Shown here piece after piece: positions 26,302 through 37,926 of a stretch of 64,000 nucleotides of DNA. Origin of the DNA: Lentzea fradiae (GTDB lineage: Bacteria; Actinomycetota; Actinomycetes; Mycobacteriales; Pseudonocardiaceae); contig NZ_FNCC01000007.1 in the NCBI RefSeq assembly GCF_900100955.1, positions 186,001 to 250,000 on the forward strand. Direction: 5' to 3'. The notes under the pieces were generated by a model that worked only from the letters and a program-made list of their open reading frames with translations, had not been told where the DNA came from and ran no database searches. A program made the translations under genes and the position numbers. Each line of letters opens with the position of its first letter. Position 1 is the first letter of the stretch.

Positions 26302-27330
26302 ATGTACCGCACCGAAGAGCTCGTGCACGCCCTGAACGTCCGCGACCTCACCGACCCCGCCCAGGGCCCGCACGCGCTGCAACTGCTCATCGCCGACCTG
26401 AAAGCCGCCCTCCCCGACCCGCAGGAGGTGCGGCACCACCCGCTCGTCCCGGTGGAGCACAACTACGAGCGCCTCGGCTACCCGGCGGACGCGATCACCA
26501 GGGACGTCCGCTACACCCGGTACGTCAGCGAGACGTGCATGCTGCGCAGCCACACCACCGCGATGGTGCCGCAGGCACTGCGTGACGCCACACCGGACGT
26601 CACGTTGCTCTGTCCCGGCCTCGTCTACCGGCGTGACACCGTCGACCGCCTGCACACCGGCACGCCGCACCAGCTCGACGTCTGGCGGATCTCCCGCGGC
26701 CGGGAGTCGTTGGACGACCTCATCCACACGACCGTCACCACGTTGCTGCCCGGCAGGCGTTACCGCACGGCCGACGCGCAGCACCCGTACACCACCCACG
26801 GCAAGCAGATCGACGTCGAGCACGACGGCGAGTGGGTGGAGGTCGGCGAGTGCGGGCGGGCCGCGCGGCACGTGCTCGGCGAGCACCCGCACGGGCTCGC
26901 GATGGGGCTCGGGCTGGACCGGGTCCTCATGCTGCGCAAGGGAGTCCCGGACATCCGGCTGCTGCGCAACCCCGACCCGCGCATCGCCGGCCAGATGCTC
27001 GACCTCGACGCCTACCGGCCCGTCTCACGGCATCCGGCGGCCATCAGGGACATCTCGGTCATGGCCGACCTCCACGACGACGCCGAGACGCTGGGTGACC
27101 GCATTCGCGCGCTCGTGCCGGAGGACGTCGTCGAGGAGATCCGGATCCTGAGCGAGACGCGCACGGAAGACCTGCCGCCGCACGTGCGAGAGCGGCTGGA
27201 AGCACAGCCCGGACAGAAGAACGTGCTCATCCGCGTGACGATGAGGGCGCCGGAACGCACCCTCACCGACCGCGAGACCAACGAGATCAGGGACCGCCTG
27301 CTTCAGGGCTTGCGCGCGACGGCGCCGTAG
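26302..27330 (+). CDS. Single-chain phenylalanyl-tRNA synthetase-like protein (PheS core plus FDX-ACB domain)
   Basis: 342 residues. Residues 40-230 form a class II synthetase core of PheS type: motif 2 region CPGLVYRRDTVDRLHTGTPHQ (104-124, quoted in part) and motif 3 GLGLDR (202-207). Residues 240-340 resemble the FDX-ACB anticodon-binding domain normally found at the end of PheT. The PheS N-terminal coiled coil is missing. This layout resembles mitochondrial PheRS, a monomer. Bacterial PheRS is normally a heterotetramer encoded by pheST, so this is likely an additional enzyme, for stress, resistance or aminoacyl-tRNA-dependent biosynthesis. It overlaps the convergent gene by 28 bases. Confidence 0.8.
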   Translation: MYRTEELVHALNVRDLTDPAQGPHALQLLIADLKAALPDPQEVRHHPLVPVEHNYERLGYPADAITRDVRYTRYVSETCMLRSHTTAMVPQALRDATPDVTLLCPGLVYRRDTVDRLHTGTPHQLDVWRISRGRESLDDLIHTTVTTLLPGRRYRTADAQHPYTTHGKQIDVEHDGEWVEVGECGRAARHVLGEHPHGLAMGLGLDRVLMLRKGVPDIRLLRNPDPRIAGQMLDLDAYRPVSRHPAAIRDISVMADLHDDAETLGDRIRALVPEDVVEEIRILSETRTEDLPPHVRERLEAQPGQKNVLIRVTMRAPERTLTDRETNEIRDRLLQGLRATAP

Positions 27331-28097
27331 ATGCCCGTGTGGTCCTCGTAGGAGTCCGGGCGCCACTCGTTCACCGCGACGACGCCCGGCTCCAGCAGGT
27401 CCAGGCCGTCGAAGAAGCGGGTCACCTCGGCGTGGGTGCGCGGGGAGAGGGCGTTGTCGGACCTGTTGTAGATCTTGCTGACCCTGGCGGCCTCCGCGCG
27501 TTCGGCGTCGGTGAGGTTGTCCAGGGTTGCGTGCGTGATCGCGAGGTAGGACCCGGACGGCAGGTTCTCCACGTACTCGGCGACGGCCTGGTACGGGCTG
27601 TCCGAGTCGGGGACGAAGTGCAGCGCGGCGATGATCAGGACGCCGATCGGGCGGGAGAAGTCGAGCGTCTCGCGGGCACCCTCCAGCACCGCGGAGGTGG
27701 CGCGCAGGTCGGCGAGGACGGCGGTGGCGTTCGGGTTGTCGGCGAGCAGCGCGTTGGCGTGCGAGACGGCGACGGGCTCGAAGTCGACGTAGACGACGCG
27801 GGCGTCCGGGTTGTCCTGCTGGGCGATCTCGTGGACGTTGCCCACGGTCGGGATGCCCGACCCCAGGTCGAGGAACTGCTCCACGCCCTCGGCGACGAGG
27901 TGCCGCACGACCCGGCGCAGGAAGGAGCGGTTCGCCTGCGCGCTCTGCACGACGCCCGGGAAGATCTGCTCCACCTGCTTGGCGGCGGCCCGGTCGGCTT
28001 CGAAGTTGTGCGAACCGCCCAGGTAGTAGTCGTACATCCGCGCCACGCTCGGGCGCGTCACGTCGACCGTGGCGGGGACCCACTTCAGCTCTTCCAT
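27303..28097 (-). CDS. SAM-dependent methyltransferase, DUF574 family
   Basis: 264 residues. The family start VTRPSVARMYDYYLGGSHNFEADR is clear, as is the SAM loop QFLDLGSGIPTVGNVHE and the acidic strand VYVDFEPVAVSHA. These proteins are abundant in actinomycetes and most have no known substrate. The ATG at 28097 is used; a much longer open frame upstream is only the antisense of lon. Confidence 0.9.
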   Translation of the reverse strand: MEELKWVPATVDVTRPSVARMYDYYLGGSHNFEADRAAAKQVEQIFPGVVQSAQANRSFLRRVVRHLVAEGVEQFLDLGSGIPTVGNVHEIAQQDNPDARVVYVDFEPVAVSHANALLADNPNATAVLADLRATSAVLEGARETLDFSRPIGVLIIAALHFVPDSDSPYQAVAEYVENLPSGSYLAITHATLDNLTDAERAEAARVSKIYNRSDNALSPRTHAEVTRFFDGLDLLEPGVVAVNEWRPDSYEDHTGIYGAVARKP

Positions 28098-28227
28098 CAC
28101 GCGCGCATCCTCACCCCTGCGCCGCACAGGTGTCCACCGCCACCCGCGCCAATGGTCATCATGTCCCGCTATCGGGGCTGCTCGCTCACAGCGAACGCCC
28201 GGAAGGAACACCACCCGGCTGAAGTTG

Positions 28228-28248
28228 GTTGAGCGGTACAGACTCAAC
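28228..28248 (+). promoter_or_regulatory. HAIR-type operator (HspR site) upstream of lon
   Basis: GTTGAGC-N7-ACTCAAC closely matches the HAIR consensus CTTGAGT-N7-ACTCAAG bound by HspR in actinobacteria. It ends 17 bases before the chosen lon start and next to the GGAGG ribosome site, so binding would block transcription or early elongation. HspR regulation of lon is known in Streptomyces; here it is inferred from the site. Confidence 0.75.
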
Positions 28249-28265
28249 TTTGGAGGGTGATGGAG

Positions 28266-30614
<2,349 letters not shown>

Positions 30615-30628
30615 CACCACCAAGGTCC

Positions 30629-30670
30629 CTCGTGGGGCAGCAGCGGCGACTGCTGCCCCACGAGGCTTTT
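30629..30670 (+). terminator. Rho-independent terminator of lon
   Basis: A perfect 15-bp stem CTCGTGGGGCAGCAG / CTGCTGCCCCACGAG with a 6-base loop, followed by GCTTTT, starts 15 bases after the lon stop. Confidence 0.92.
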
Positions 30671-30675
30671 CACCG

Positions 30676-31152
30676 CTACAGACCCACGTCGATGACAAGC
30701 CGGTTCGGGCTCGTCAACGTGAAGACCCGGTGCCAGGACGCGGGGTTGGCGTACCCGACGGCAACCCCCAGCGTGGCCTCGAAGTCGCAGGTCAGCGCAA
30801 CCCCGCGAACGTTGCTCAGGCCAGGCGTCGCGAAGTTGCGCGACCCCGTGTACGTGGGGTTCCCGTTGTCGTCGTGCGCGGCCGCGCCGATCAACGTGAC
30901 CGACAGGATCTCCTGAACGCCACCACCAGCGATGGTGACCGGTTCACCGGACCCGCACTGGGACACCGAGGTGACCTCGCTGACCCGGTGCTCCGACGGC
31001 AGTCCGGACAGGTCCAGCACAACCCGGCTGAACCCGGCGTGCTGCCCGGTGCGAATGCCCGACAACGTGGGCGTGCTCTGCGCCGACGCCGTCGAGACGA
31101 ACGTGAAGACCGACAGCACCACGACCAGTACCGCGGCAAGACGTCTGTGCAT
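30676..31152 (-). CDS. Secreted AMIN-like domain protein, copy 1
   Basis: 158 residues. A signal peptide (MHRRLAAVLVVVLSVFTF ending TASA) precedes a beta-rich domain with HAGFSRVVLDLSG and a cysteine pair (C-GSGEP and LTCDFEA). The pattern resembles AMIN-like domains thought to bind cell-wall polymers. The ATG at 31152 has a GGGGGC site nine bases upstream. A paralog follows 66 bases to the right in the same direction. Confidence 0.8.
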   Translation of the reverse strand: MHRRLAAVLVVVLSVFTFVSTASAQSTPTLSGIRTGQHAGFSRVVLDLSGLPSEHRVSEVTSVSQCGSGEPVTIAGGGVQEILSVTLIGAAAHDDNGNPTYTGSRNFATPGLSNVRGVALTCDFEATLGVAVGYANPASWHRVFTLTSPNRLVIDVGL

Positions 31153-31217
31153 CTTCGTGCCCCCTCTCTCAGGGCTCATCGATGACCTATAGACGTGTGA
31201 CTCAGGCCACAGTTGCG

Positions 31218-31661
31218 TCAGTGGTCGATGTCGACCACATACCGCAGCGGATCGGCCAGGTAGTACCCCCGATAGTTCGCGCCGGCCCGCCCCACCCCGA
31301 TGGCGATCGACAGGTCAGCCTCGAAGTCACACGTGAACACCACACTCACAGCCGTGGGCAACCCGGTCGCGAACCTCCGCGACCCGGCATACGAATGCCC
31401 GTCGGCGGGCTGCAACCGCACCTCCACGAACTCCACCCCCGGCGCCGAGATCGGCTTGCCGGAGCCGCAGTTCTCCACCGCCGGAACCACCTGCACGCTG
31501 TCCGGGACCGGTTCCCCGCTCAGGTCGAACACCACCCGGTCGAACCCCGCGTGGTGCCCGGTGCGCACCCCCGTCAACTGCGCGTACCCGGCGGCCTCCG
31601 CCACCGGCACAACGCCCGCCGCCATCCCCAAGGCGACGAGCACTGCCGCGATCCGCTTCAT
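31218..31661 (-). CDS. Secreted AMIN-like domain protein, copy 2
   Basis: 147 residues with signal peptide (MKRIAAVLVALGM ending AEA) and the same core as copy 1: GVRTGHHAGFDRVVFDLSG, ENCGSGKP, and VFTCDFEADLSIAIGVG. The two share the cysteine pattern and the closing VVDI motif, so they arose by duplication. The ATG at 31661 follows AGGGGG by four bases. Role unknown; wall-associated. Confidence 0.8.
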   Translation of the reverse strand: MKRIAAVLVALGMAAGVVPVAEAAGYAQLTGVRTGHHAGFDRVVFDLSGEPVPDSVQVVPAVENCGSGKPISAPGVEFVEVRLQPADGHSYAGSRRFATGLPTAVSVVFTCDFEADLSIAIGVGRAGANYRGYYLADPLRYVVDIDH

Positions 31662-31828
31662 GAATCCCCCTAGATCCACCAGCTCCCCGGAAACTCCGGG
31701 CCATCCATGGTCCTGCGAACACCCCGCCCCCGCCGGACAATCGCCGAACTCACGCCCCCAGCCCGCCGAACAGCCTCCGCGACACCACGGGGATAGGCTC
31801 GAACCGATCACCGCAAAGGAGGAGTTCC

Positions 31829-32356
31829 ATGAGCCTCGAGCGCCCAGTCGCTCCGGACCCCTACCTGCTGCTCCCGCAGGTAGACGCCTTCACCGTCACC
31901 TCAACGGACGTGCAGAACGGCAAGCAGCTCCCCGAAGCCCAGGTCTTCGAAGGCGGCAACACCTCACCCCAGCTCTCCTGGTCCGGTTTCCCGCCGGAGA
32001 CAAAGAGCTTCACCGTCACCTGCTTCGACCCGGACGCCCCCACCCCGTCCGGCTTCTGGCACTGGGTAGCGGTGAACCTCCCGGCCACCACCACCAGCCT
32101 CGACACCGGTGCGGGCGCCTCCGACGAGACCCTCCCGGCCCCCGCCTTCCACGTCCGCTCCGACTACGGCACCCGAGCCTTCGGCGGAGCCGCCCCGCCC
32201 AAGGGCGACCACCCGCACCGCTACTTCTTCGTGGTGCACGCGGTGGACGTGGAGAAACTGGACGTGGACCAGGACGCCACCCCCGCCGTGGTCAGCTTCA
32301 ACCTGGCCTTCCACACCCTCGCCAGGGCCATCATCACCCCCAGCTACCAGCACTGA
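31829..32356 (+). CDS. YbhB/YbcL family Raf-kinase-inhibitor-like protein (PEBP)
   Basis: 175 residues. The ligand-site motif [17 protein letters not shown] and the later [20 protein letters not shown] are both standard for the family. The protein binds small anionic or phospholipid ligands; bacterial roles are poorly known. GGAGG lies seven bases before the ATG. Confidence 0.93.
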   Translation: MSLERPVAPDPYLLLPQVDAFTVTSTDVQNGKQLPEAQVFEGGNTSPQLSWSGFPPETKSFTVTCFDPDAPTPSGFWHWVAVNLPATTTSLDTGAGASDETLPAPAFHVRSDYGTRAFGGAAPPKGDHPHRYFFVVHAVDVEKLDVDQDATPAVVSFNLAFHTLARAIITPSYQH

Positions 32357-32475
32357 CGCACGCGACGGCGAAGCCACGAAGGCGAGCACCCCGGTCTTGG
32401 CTTTCCGGCGAAGCCGGGGTGGTCCCCTCGAAACGCGCGGGAACACCCCACCGCCGAAGATGGTTGGATCCAGGC

Positions 32476-33849
32476 GTGAGGCACTTCGACCTGGTCATCA
32501 TCGGCACCGGCTCCGGCAACAGCATCCCGAACGAAGCCATGGCGGACTGGCGGATAGCCATCCTCGAGAAGGGCACCTTCGGAGGCACCTGCCTGAACGT
32601 GGGCTGCATCCCCACCAAGATGTTCGTCCACACCGCGGACCAGGCCGCCGCCCCGCACAACGCCCGGAAACTGGGCGTGGACGCAACCCTCAACGCGGTC
32701 CACTGGCCACAGATCCGCGACCGCATCTTCAACCGCATCGACCCGATCGCGGAAGGCGGCCGCAACTGGCGAGCCAACGAGAACGCCAACGTGACCGTCT
32801 ACGAGGGCACAGCCAGGTTCCTGGACCCGCACACCATCGACACGGGCACCGGCGAGACGATCACCGCCGACCGGATCGTCCTGGCGGCGGGCAGCCGTCC
32901 CACCGTCCCCGACATCGCGGACCTGGACTCCACCGGCTACCACACCAGCGACTCGATCATGCGCCTCGACGAGCTGCCGAAGAGTCTCGTCATCGTCGGC
33001 AGCGGGTTCATCGCCTCCGAGTTCGCGCACGTCTTCGGCAGCTTCGGCGTCGACGTCACGGTGATCGCCCGGTCGAACCTGCTGCTGCGCCACGAGGACC
33101 TGGAGATCGCGGGCCGCTTCACCGAGATCGCCGCGAAGAAGTGGGACGTGCGGCTGCAGCGCAAGACCACGCGCGCCGAGAAGACCGCCACGGGGGTCCG
33201 CCTGCACCTGGAGGGCCCGAACGGCGCGGAGACCGTCGAGGCCGAGCAGCTGCTCATCGCGACGGGCCGCCGCCCGAACACCGACCTGCTGGACGCCGCG
33301 AAGGCGGGTCTCGACCTGCACCCGGACGGCCGGGTCAAGGTCGACGAGTTCCAGAGGACCAGCCAGGACCACATCTTCGCCCTGGGTGACATCAGCTCCG
33401 ACCACCAGCTCAAGCACGTGGCCAACCACGAGGCGCGGGTCGTGCAGCACAACCTGCTGAACCCGGACGCCCCGAAGAAGTCCGACCACCGCTTCGTGCC
33501 GGCCGCCGTGTTCTCCAGCCCGCAGATCGCGAGCGTCGGTCTCACCGAGGAGCAGGCGAAGGAGCGCGGCATCCGGTACGTCTCCGCGAGCCAGGCTTAC
33601 GCGTCCATCGCGTACGGCTGGGCGATGGAGGACACGACGGGCTTCGCGAAGCTGCTCGCCGACCCGGCGACCGGTCAGCTGCTCGGCGCGCACATCATCG
33701 GGCCGCAGGCGTCGACGGTGATCCAGCCGCTGATCCAGGCGATGAGCTTCGGGCTGGACGCGAGGACGATGGCGCAGGGCCAGTACTGGATCCACCCGGC
33801 CATGCCGGAGCTCGTGGAGAACGCGCTGCTGAACCTGCCGCTGGACTGA
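32476..33849 (+). CDS. mtr: Mycothione reductase
   Basis: 457 residues from a GTG. It is an FAD/NADPH disulfide reductase that returns mycothione to mycothiol, the actinobacterial thiol. The redox-active cysteines lie in GGTCLNVGCIPTK, FAD binding in IIGTGSGN, NADPH binding in IVGSGFIASE, and the C-terminal base in YWIHPAMPELVENALLNL. The GxGxxN rather than GxGxxG in the FAD loop is usual for Mtr. Full length. Confidence 0.95.
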   Translation: MRHFDLVIIGTGSGNSIPNEAMADWRIAILEKGTFGGTCLNVGCIPTKMFVHTADQAAAPHNARKLGVDATLNAVHWPQIRDRIFNRIDPIAEGGRNWRANENANVTVYEGTARFLDPHTIDTGTGETITADRIVLAAGSRPTVPDIADLDSTGYHTSDSIMRLDELPKSLVIVGSGFIASEFAHVFGSFGVDVTVIARSNLLLRHEDLEIAGRFTEIAAKKWDVRLQRKTTRAEKTATGVRLHLEGPNGAETVEAEQLLIATGRRPNTDLLDAAKAGLDLHPDGRVKVDEFQRTSQDHIFALGDISSDHQLKHVANHEARVVQHNLLNPDAPKKSDHRFVPAAVFSSPQIASVGLTEEQAKERGIRYVSASQAYASIAYGWAMEDTTGFAKLLADPATGQLLGAHIIGPQASTVIQPLIQAMSFGLDARTMAQGQYWIHPAMPELVENALLNLPLD

Positions 33850-33913
33850 AAGTCCCGAACAGCGGGGACTTCCGCCGCTGCCGCGCGCCGCGGTGACGGG
33901 CAACGATGCAGCG

Positions 33914-34327
33914 ATGACCGACAGAGTGCTCGTCGCCTACACGTCGAAGACCGCCGCCACGAACGACATCGCCGAGATCATCGGCTCCGAGCTCGCGGGC
34001 TGCGGCCTGCGGGTCACGGTACTGCCGGTCGCGGCGGCCGAGACGCTGCTCGGGTTCGGTGCCGTGATCCTGGGGGACGCCGCCGCGCGGGACGCGCACC
34101 GCTTCGTGCGGCGGCACCGGGTTCCGCTCGGACACACACCGATCTGGCTGTTCCACCGCGGCAGCCCGCCCGTTCCCGGTGACGTCGCGCGCATGGTCCG
34201 GCGGCTCGGGGCGGGCGGCGCCGTCAGCTTCGGCGGCGCGGCACCGGACGGCGACCGGGCACGGGCGTGGGCCCGCTACCTGGCCGACCGGCTCACGATG
34301 CTGCATCGCGGTTTCGTGTCCAACTGA
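33914..34327 (+). CDS. Flavodoxin-like protein, short form
   Basis: 137 residues. The N-terminus VLVAYTSKTAATNDIAEIIG fits the FMN phosphate-binding loop of flavodoxin/HemG-type domains. The later flavin loops are shortened compared with the usual 150-175 residues and the FMN isoalloxazine contacts are not obvious, so FMN binding is uncertain. The start at 33914 is chosen by homology; no strong ribosome site is present. Confidence 0.65.
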   Translation: MTDRVLVAYTSKTAATNDIAEIIGSELAGCGLRVTVLPVAAAETLLGFGAVILGDAAARDAHRFVRRHRVPLGHTPIWLFHRGSPPVPGDVARMVRRLGAGGAVSFGGAAPDGDRARAWARYLADRLTMLHRGFVSN

Positions 34328-34346
34328 CGCCCCGCACAACCGCCGA

Positions 34347-34751
34347 CTACGCCTGCTGGATGCGCACCGTGTTGCCTGCCGGGTCACGGAACACGCAGTC
34401 ACGGGCACCCCACGGCTGGGACGCAGGCTCCTGCACGACATCGGCGCCACCCGCCTGCAGCTTGTCGAACACGCCGTCCAGATCGGGCGTGGACAGGTTG
34501 ATGAACGCGTACGAGCCGTTCTCGATCATCTCGGCGATGGCGGTGCGGTGCGCGTCCGTGAGCCCGTCGGCCATCGCCGGTGGTTCCAGCACCACCGAGG
34601 AGCCCGATCCCGCGGGTGCGACGGTGATCCAGCGCATCGTGCCCTGGCCGACGTCGGCGCGGACCTCCCAGCCGAGCAGGTCACGGTAGAAGGCCAGCGA
34701 AGCCTCGGGGTCGGTGTGCGGGAGGAACGTGGCGTGGATGTTGATTTCCAT
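34347..34751 (-). CDS. VOC family (glyoxalase/bleomycin-resistance-like) protein
   Basis: 134 residues with two beta-alpha-beta-beta-beta units. Segments include LPHTDPEASLAFYRDLLGWEV at the N-terminus and FRDPAGNTVRI at the C-terminus. Metal-ligand positions include an N-terminal His and a Glu near LEPPAMADG. It may be a small lyase, dioxygenase or drug-binding protein; function is not determined. Confidence 0.87.
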   Translation of the reverse strand: MEINIHATFLPHTDPEASLAFYRDLLGWEVRADVGQGTMRWITVAPAGSGSSVVLEPPAMADGLTDAHRTAIAEMIENGSYAFINLSTPDLDGVFDKLQAGGADVVQEPASQPWGARDCVFRDPAGNTVRIQQA

Positions 34752-34815
34752 GCCGACAACGCTAGGAGCTGCGGGAACGCGATGCTTCTCGATTCCTGAC
34801 CAGCTCGGCGGGGCC

Positions 34816-36057
34816 TCACACGTAGCGGGGGCGTCCGGCGATCATGCCCAGCACGGTCAGGGCGGCGAGCAGCACGAGCTGCAGCGTCAGCGACACCGTC
34901 CACGACCCGGTGGCGTCGCGCAGCAGGCCGAACGCGAACGGGCCGGAGGCCGCGATCAGGTAGCCGATGCTCTGCGCCATGGCCGAGAGCCGTGCGGTGT
35001 CCGAGGTGGACTTGCCGCGCAACGACATGATCAGCAGCGCCAGCGGGAACATGCCCATGCCGACCCCGATCAGCACCACCCAGAGGCCGGGGGCGGCGGT
35101 GGGGGCCACGAGCACCCCGAGCACGCCCGCGAACGACAGCACGCCGAGCGCCAGCACGACGGGGCCCTGGTTCGCGAACCGGGCGGCGATCGGCGGCACC
35201 ATCAGGCTCACCGGGACGCCGAGGAGCATGGTGACGGCGAGCAGCATCCCGGCGGTGTTCCTGTCGACGCCGGAGTCGATGAGGATGGCCGGCAGCCAGC
35301 CCATGACGGTGTAGGCGAACAGCGACTGCAAGCCGAAGAACACCGTGATGACCCACGCCAGCGGGCTGCGCAGCAGCGACCGCTTCTCGACCGGCGTCAC
35401 CGAGCGGACGACCGTCGACGAGGCACCGTGCCGTGCTCCCACCGACCACACGACCAGCGCGCCGAGCGACAGCATCGCCCACGCGCCGACGGCGAGCCGC
35501 CACGAGCCGAAGTGGTCCTCCAGCCAGGGCGTCAGCGCGGCGGCCAGTGCGGCGCCCGCGGCGAGCGTTCCCGTGTACACACCGGTGAGCAGGCCGACCT
35601 TCGTCGGGAAGGACGCCTTCACGACCACCGGGATCAGCACGTTGGACACGGCGATCCCCGCGCAGGCGATGAAGGTGCCGCCCAGCACGACCCACGGACC
35701 GTCGATCACGCGCAGCACCAGGCCGAGCGTGAGCACCCCCAGGGACAGGCCGATCGCGCGGGCCATGCCGAGGCGGCGGCCGAGCCACGGCGCCGCGAAC
35801 GCCGCGAAGCCGAAGCAGAGCGCCGGAACGGCCGTGAGCGCGCTCGTCCAGGCGGCCGAGACGCCCAGCGCGGCGCGGACGTCGCCGAGAACCGAGGCCA
35901 GGCTGGTGACCGCGGGCCGGAGGTTCGCGGCGGCGAGGGCGACGCCGATCGCGAGCAAGGTGGTTCCGATAAGCGGTACGTGACGATTCTCGACGACCGT
36001 CACCCTGCGACCCCGATCGGTGGCAGGCTGTGCGGCAAAGGTCGTCTGCTGAGTCAC
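34816..36057 (-). CDS. MFS transporter of the CynX/NimT type
   Basis: About 413 residues with twelve hydrophobic segments. The pattern AAANLRPAVTSLASVLGDVR at helix 1 is characteristic of the CynX/NimT (2-nitroimidazole/cyanate) branch. Start is GTG at 36057; a second GTG six bases upstream is also possible. It is divergent from a FadR-type regulator 48 bases away, which probably controls it. Confidence 0.9.
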   Translation of the reverse strand: MTQQTTFAAQPATDRGRRVTVVENRHVPLIGTTLLAIGVALAAANLRPAVTSLASVLGDVRAALGVSAAWTSALTAVPALCFGFAAFAAPWLGRRLGMARAIGLSLGVLTLGLVLRVIDGPWVVLGGTFIACAGIAVSNVLIPVVVKASFPTKVGLLTGVYTGTLAAGAALAAALTPWLEDHFGSWRLAVGAWAMLSLGALVVWSVGARHGASSTVVRSVTPVEKRSLLRSPLAWVITVFFGLQSLFAYTVMGWLPAILIDSGVDRNTAGMLLAVTMLLGVPVSLMVPPIAARFANQGPVVLALGVLSFAGVLGVLVAPTAAPGLWVVLIGVGMGMFPLALLIMSLRGKSTSDTARLSAMAQSIGYLIAASGPFAFGLLRDATGSWTVSLTLQLVLLAALTVLGMIAGRPRYV

Positions 36058-36105
36058 GCGCACTACTATCGCAGACGTAGGATGTTCGGATGAAAGGATG
36101 ACGCT

Positions 36106-36777
36106 GTGCCGTTGGCCACTACCCGGCGCGCCGGCCTCGTCGACCAGGTGATCGACCAGATGCGAGGAGCGATCACCAGCGGCGAATGGCCCGTCGGGCA
36201 GCGCATCCCGCCCGAACCCGAGCTGGTCACCGCGCTCGGGGTCGGTCGGAACACGGTTCGCGAGGCCGTGCGCGCCCTCTCCCACGCCGGTCTGCTGGAG
36301 GTGCGCCAGGGCGACGGCACGTTCGTCCGCGCCACCAGCGAGCTCTCCGGCGCGGTCCGCCGGATGTGCGGGTCGGAGCTGAGGGAGGTCCTCCAGGTCC
36401 GCCGCACCCTGGAGGTCGAGGGAGCGCGTCTCGCCGCCAAGCACCGCACAGAAGAAGAGCTCGCCCGTCTCACCACGCTGCTGCGGCAGCGCGACGCCGC
36501 CGTGGAGGCCGAGCGGTGGGCCGAGGTCGTCGAGCACGACACCGCGTTCCACGTGCTGCTCGTCCGGTGCTCGCACAACACGCTCCTAGCGGAGCTCTAC
36601 CAGGGCTTGACCGAGGCCGTCAAAGCTTCGGTGGCGGCCTCTGTCGACGTCACCCTGCCGGGAACCGACCAGGTGTCGCACACGGGGCTGCTGGACGCGG
36701 TCCGCGACGGGGACCAGGAGAAGGCGGCGAGCGAGGCGGGTGGGTTCTTCGAGGAGCTGATCGAGAAGTTCTGCTAG
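36106..36777 (+). CDS. GntR-family regulator, FadR subfamily
   Basis: 223 residues. The winged helix-turn-helix covers residues 10-75 (QRIPPEPELVTALGVGRNTVREAVRAL) and the all-helical FCD ligand domain covers 90-215, with metal-site residues in EHDTAFH and HTGLLDAVR. Divergent from the CynX/NimT-like transporter and next to the epoxide hydrolase gene (45 bases). It likely senses a small carboxylate. Confidence 0.93.
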   Translation: MPLATTRRAGLVDQVIDQMRGAITSGEWPVGQRIPPEPELVTALGVGRNTVREAVRALSHAGLLEVRQGDGTFVRATSELSGAVRRMCGSELREVLQVRRTLEVEGARLAAKHRTEEELARLTTLLRQRDAAVEAERWAEVVEHDTAFHVLLVRCSHNTLLAELYQGLTEAVKASVAASVDVTLPGTDQVSHTGLLDAVRDGDQEKAASEAGGFFEELIEKFC

Positions 36778-36822
36778 GCACCGCGGACGAAGGAGTCCGC
36801 ACGAGCTCAGAGCGTGGGGGCC

Positions 36823-37926
36823 ATGGAGATCACGCCGTTCCGCATCGAGATCCCGCAGGCCGAGGTCGACGACCTCCGCGCGCGGCTGTCCCGCACGCGC
36901 TGGCCGGAGGACGACCTGCCGGGGGTGGGCTGGTCGTACGGCATCCCGCTCGACTACCTGCGTCCGCTCGCCGAGTACTGGGCGGACGGGTTCGACTGGC
37001 GCGCGCAGGAAGCGCGTCTCAACTCGTACCCGCAGTTCACCACCGAGATCAGCCACCAGCGCGTGCACTTCCTGCACGTCCGCTCGCAGAACCCCGACGC
37101 GACGCCGTTGCTGATGGTGCACGGCTGGCCGGGTTCGGTCGTCGAGTTCCTCGACGTGATCGAACCGCTGTCGCAGGACTTCCACCTCGTCATCCCGTCG
37201 ATCCCCGGCTTCGGCTTCTCCGGGCCCGTGAGCAGGCCGGGCTGGAACGTCCTGCGCGTCTCGTGGGCGTTCGCGAAGCTCATGGAGGGACTGGGCTACG
37301 ACCGCTACGGCACGCAGGGCGGCGACTGGGGTTCCGGCATCGCGCAGGAGATCGGCCGCGTGTTCCCCGAGCACGTCATCGGCGTGCACGTGAACATGCT
37401 CCAGACGTTCCGGCCGAGCGGTGTCAACGACCTCGGCCCCGAGGAGATGCGCGCGCTGGAGTCGCTGGACCTGTACCAGAAGGAGCTTTCCGGCTACATG
37501 CACTTGCAGCGCAGCCGGCCGCGCACGTTGTCGTACGCGCTCACGGACTCCCCTGTCGGGCAGCTGGCGTGGATCGCGGAGAGGTTCCACGACTGGACGG
37601 ACAACGAGGGCGTGCCCGAGGACGCCGTGGACCGTGACCAGATGCTCGCCAACGTGTCCGTGTACTGGTTCACCGGCACCGCGGGTTCGTCCGCAGCGCT
37701 GTACAAGGAACAGGCCGCTGCCTGGGGCAAGCAGCAGCCGTCGACGGTGCCGACCGGCGTCGCCGTGTTCCCGCACGACCTGAGCGTGCCCGTGCGGTCG
37801 CTGGCGGAGAAGATGATCCCGTCGATCGTGCATTGGACGGAGTTCGACCGCGGTGGGCACTTCGCCGCGATGGAGGAACCGGACCTGCTGGTCCAAGACA
37901 TCAGGAAGTTCTTCGGATCACTGTGA
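36823..37926 (+). CDS. Epoxide hydrolase (microsomal type, with N-terminal EHN domain)
   Basis: 367 residues. Residues 5-110 match the EHN domain ([26 protein letters not shown]). The alpha/beta-hydrolase part has the oxyanion motif HGWPGS, the nucleophile D168 in GGDWGS and the base H346 in [10 protein letters not shown]. It opens epoxides to diols. Its TGA overlaps the GTG of the AlkZ-like gene, so the two proteins are made together. The ATG at 36823 follows GGGGG; an upstream GTG is less likely. Confidence 0.93.
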   Translation: MEITPFRIEIPQAEVDDLRARLSRTRWPEDDLPGVGWSYGIPLDYLRPLAEYWADGFDWRAQEARLNSYPQFTTEISHQRVHFLHVRSQNPDATPLLMVHGWPGSVVEFLDVIEPLSQDFHLVIPSIPGFGFSGPVSRPGWNVLRVSWAFAKLMEGLGYDRYGTQGGDWGSGIAQEIGRVFPEHVIGVHVNMLQTFRPSGVNDLGPEEMRALESLDLYQKELSGYMHLQRSRPRTLSYALTDSPVGQLAWIAERFHDWTDNEGVPEDAVDRDQMLANVSVYWFTGTAGSSAALYKEQAAAWGKQQPSTVPTGVAVFPHDLSVPVRSLAEKMIPSIVHWTEFDRGGHFAAMEEPDLLVQDIRKFFGSL

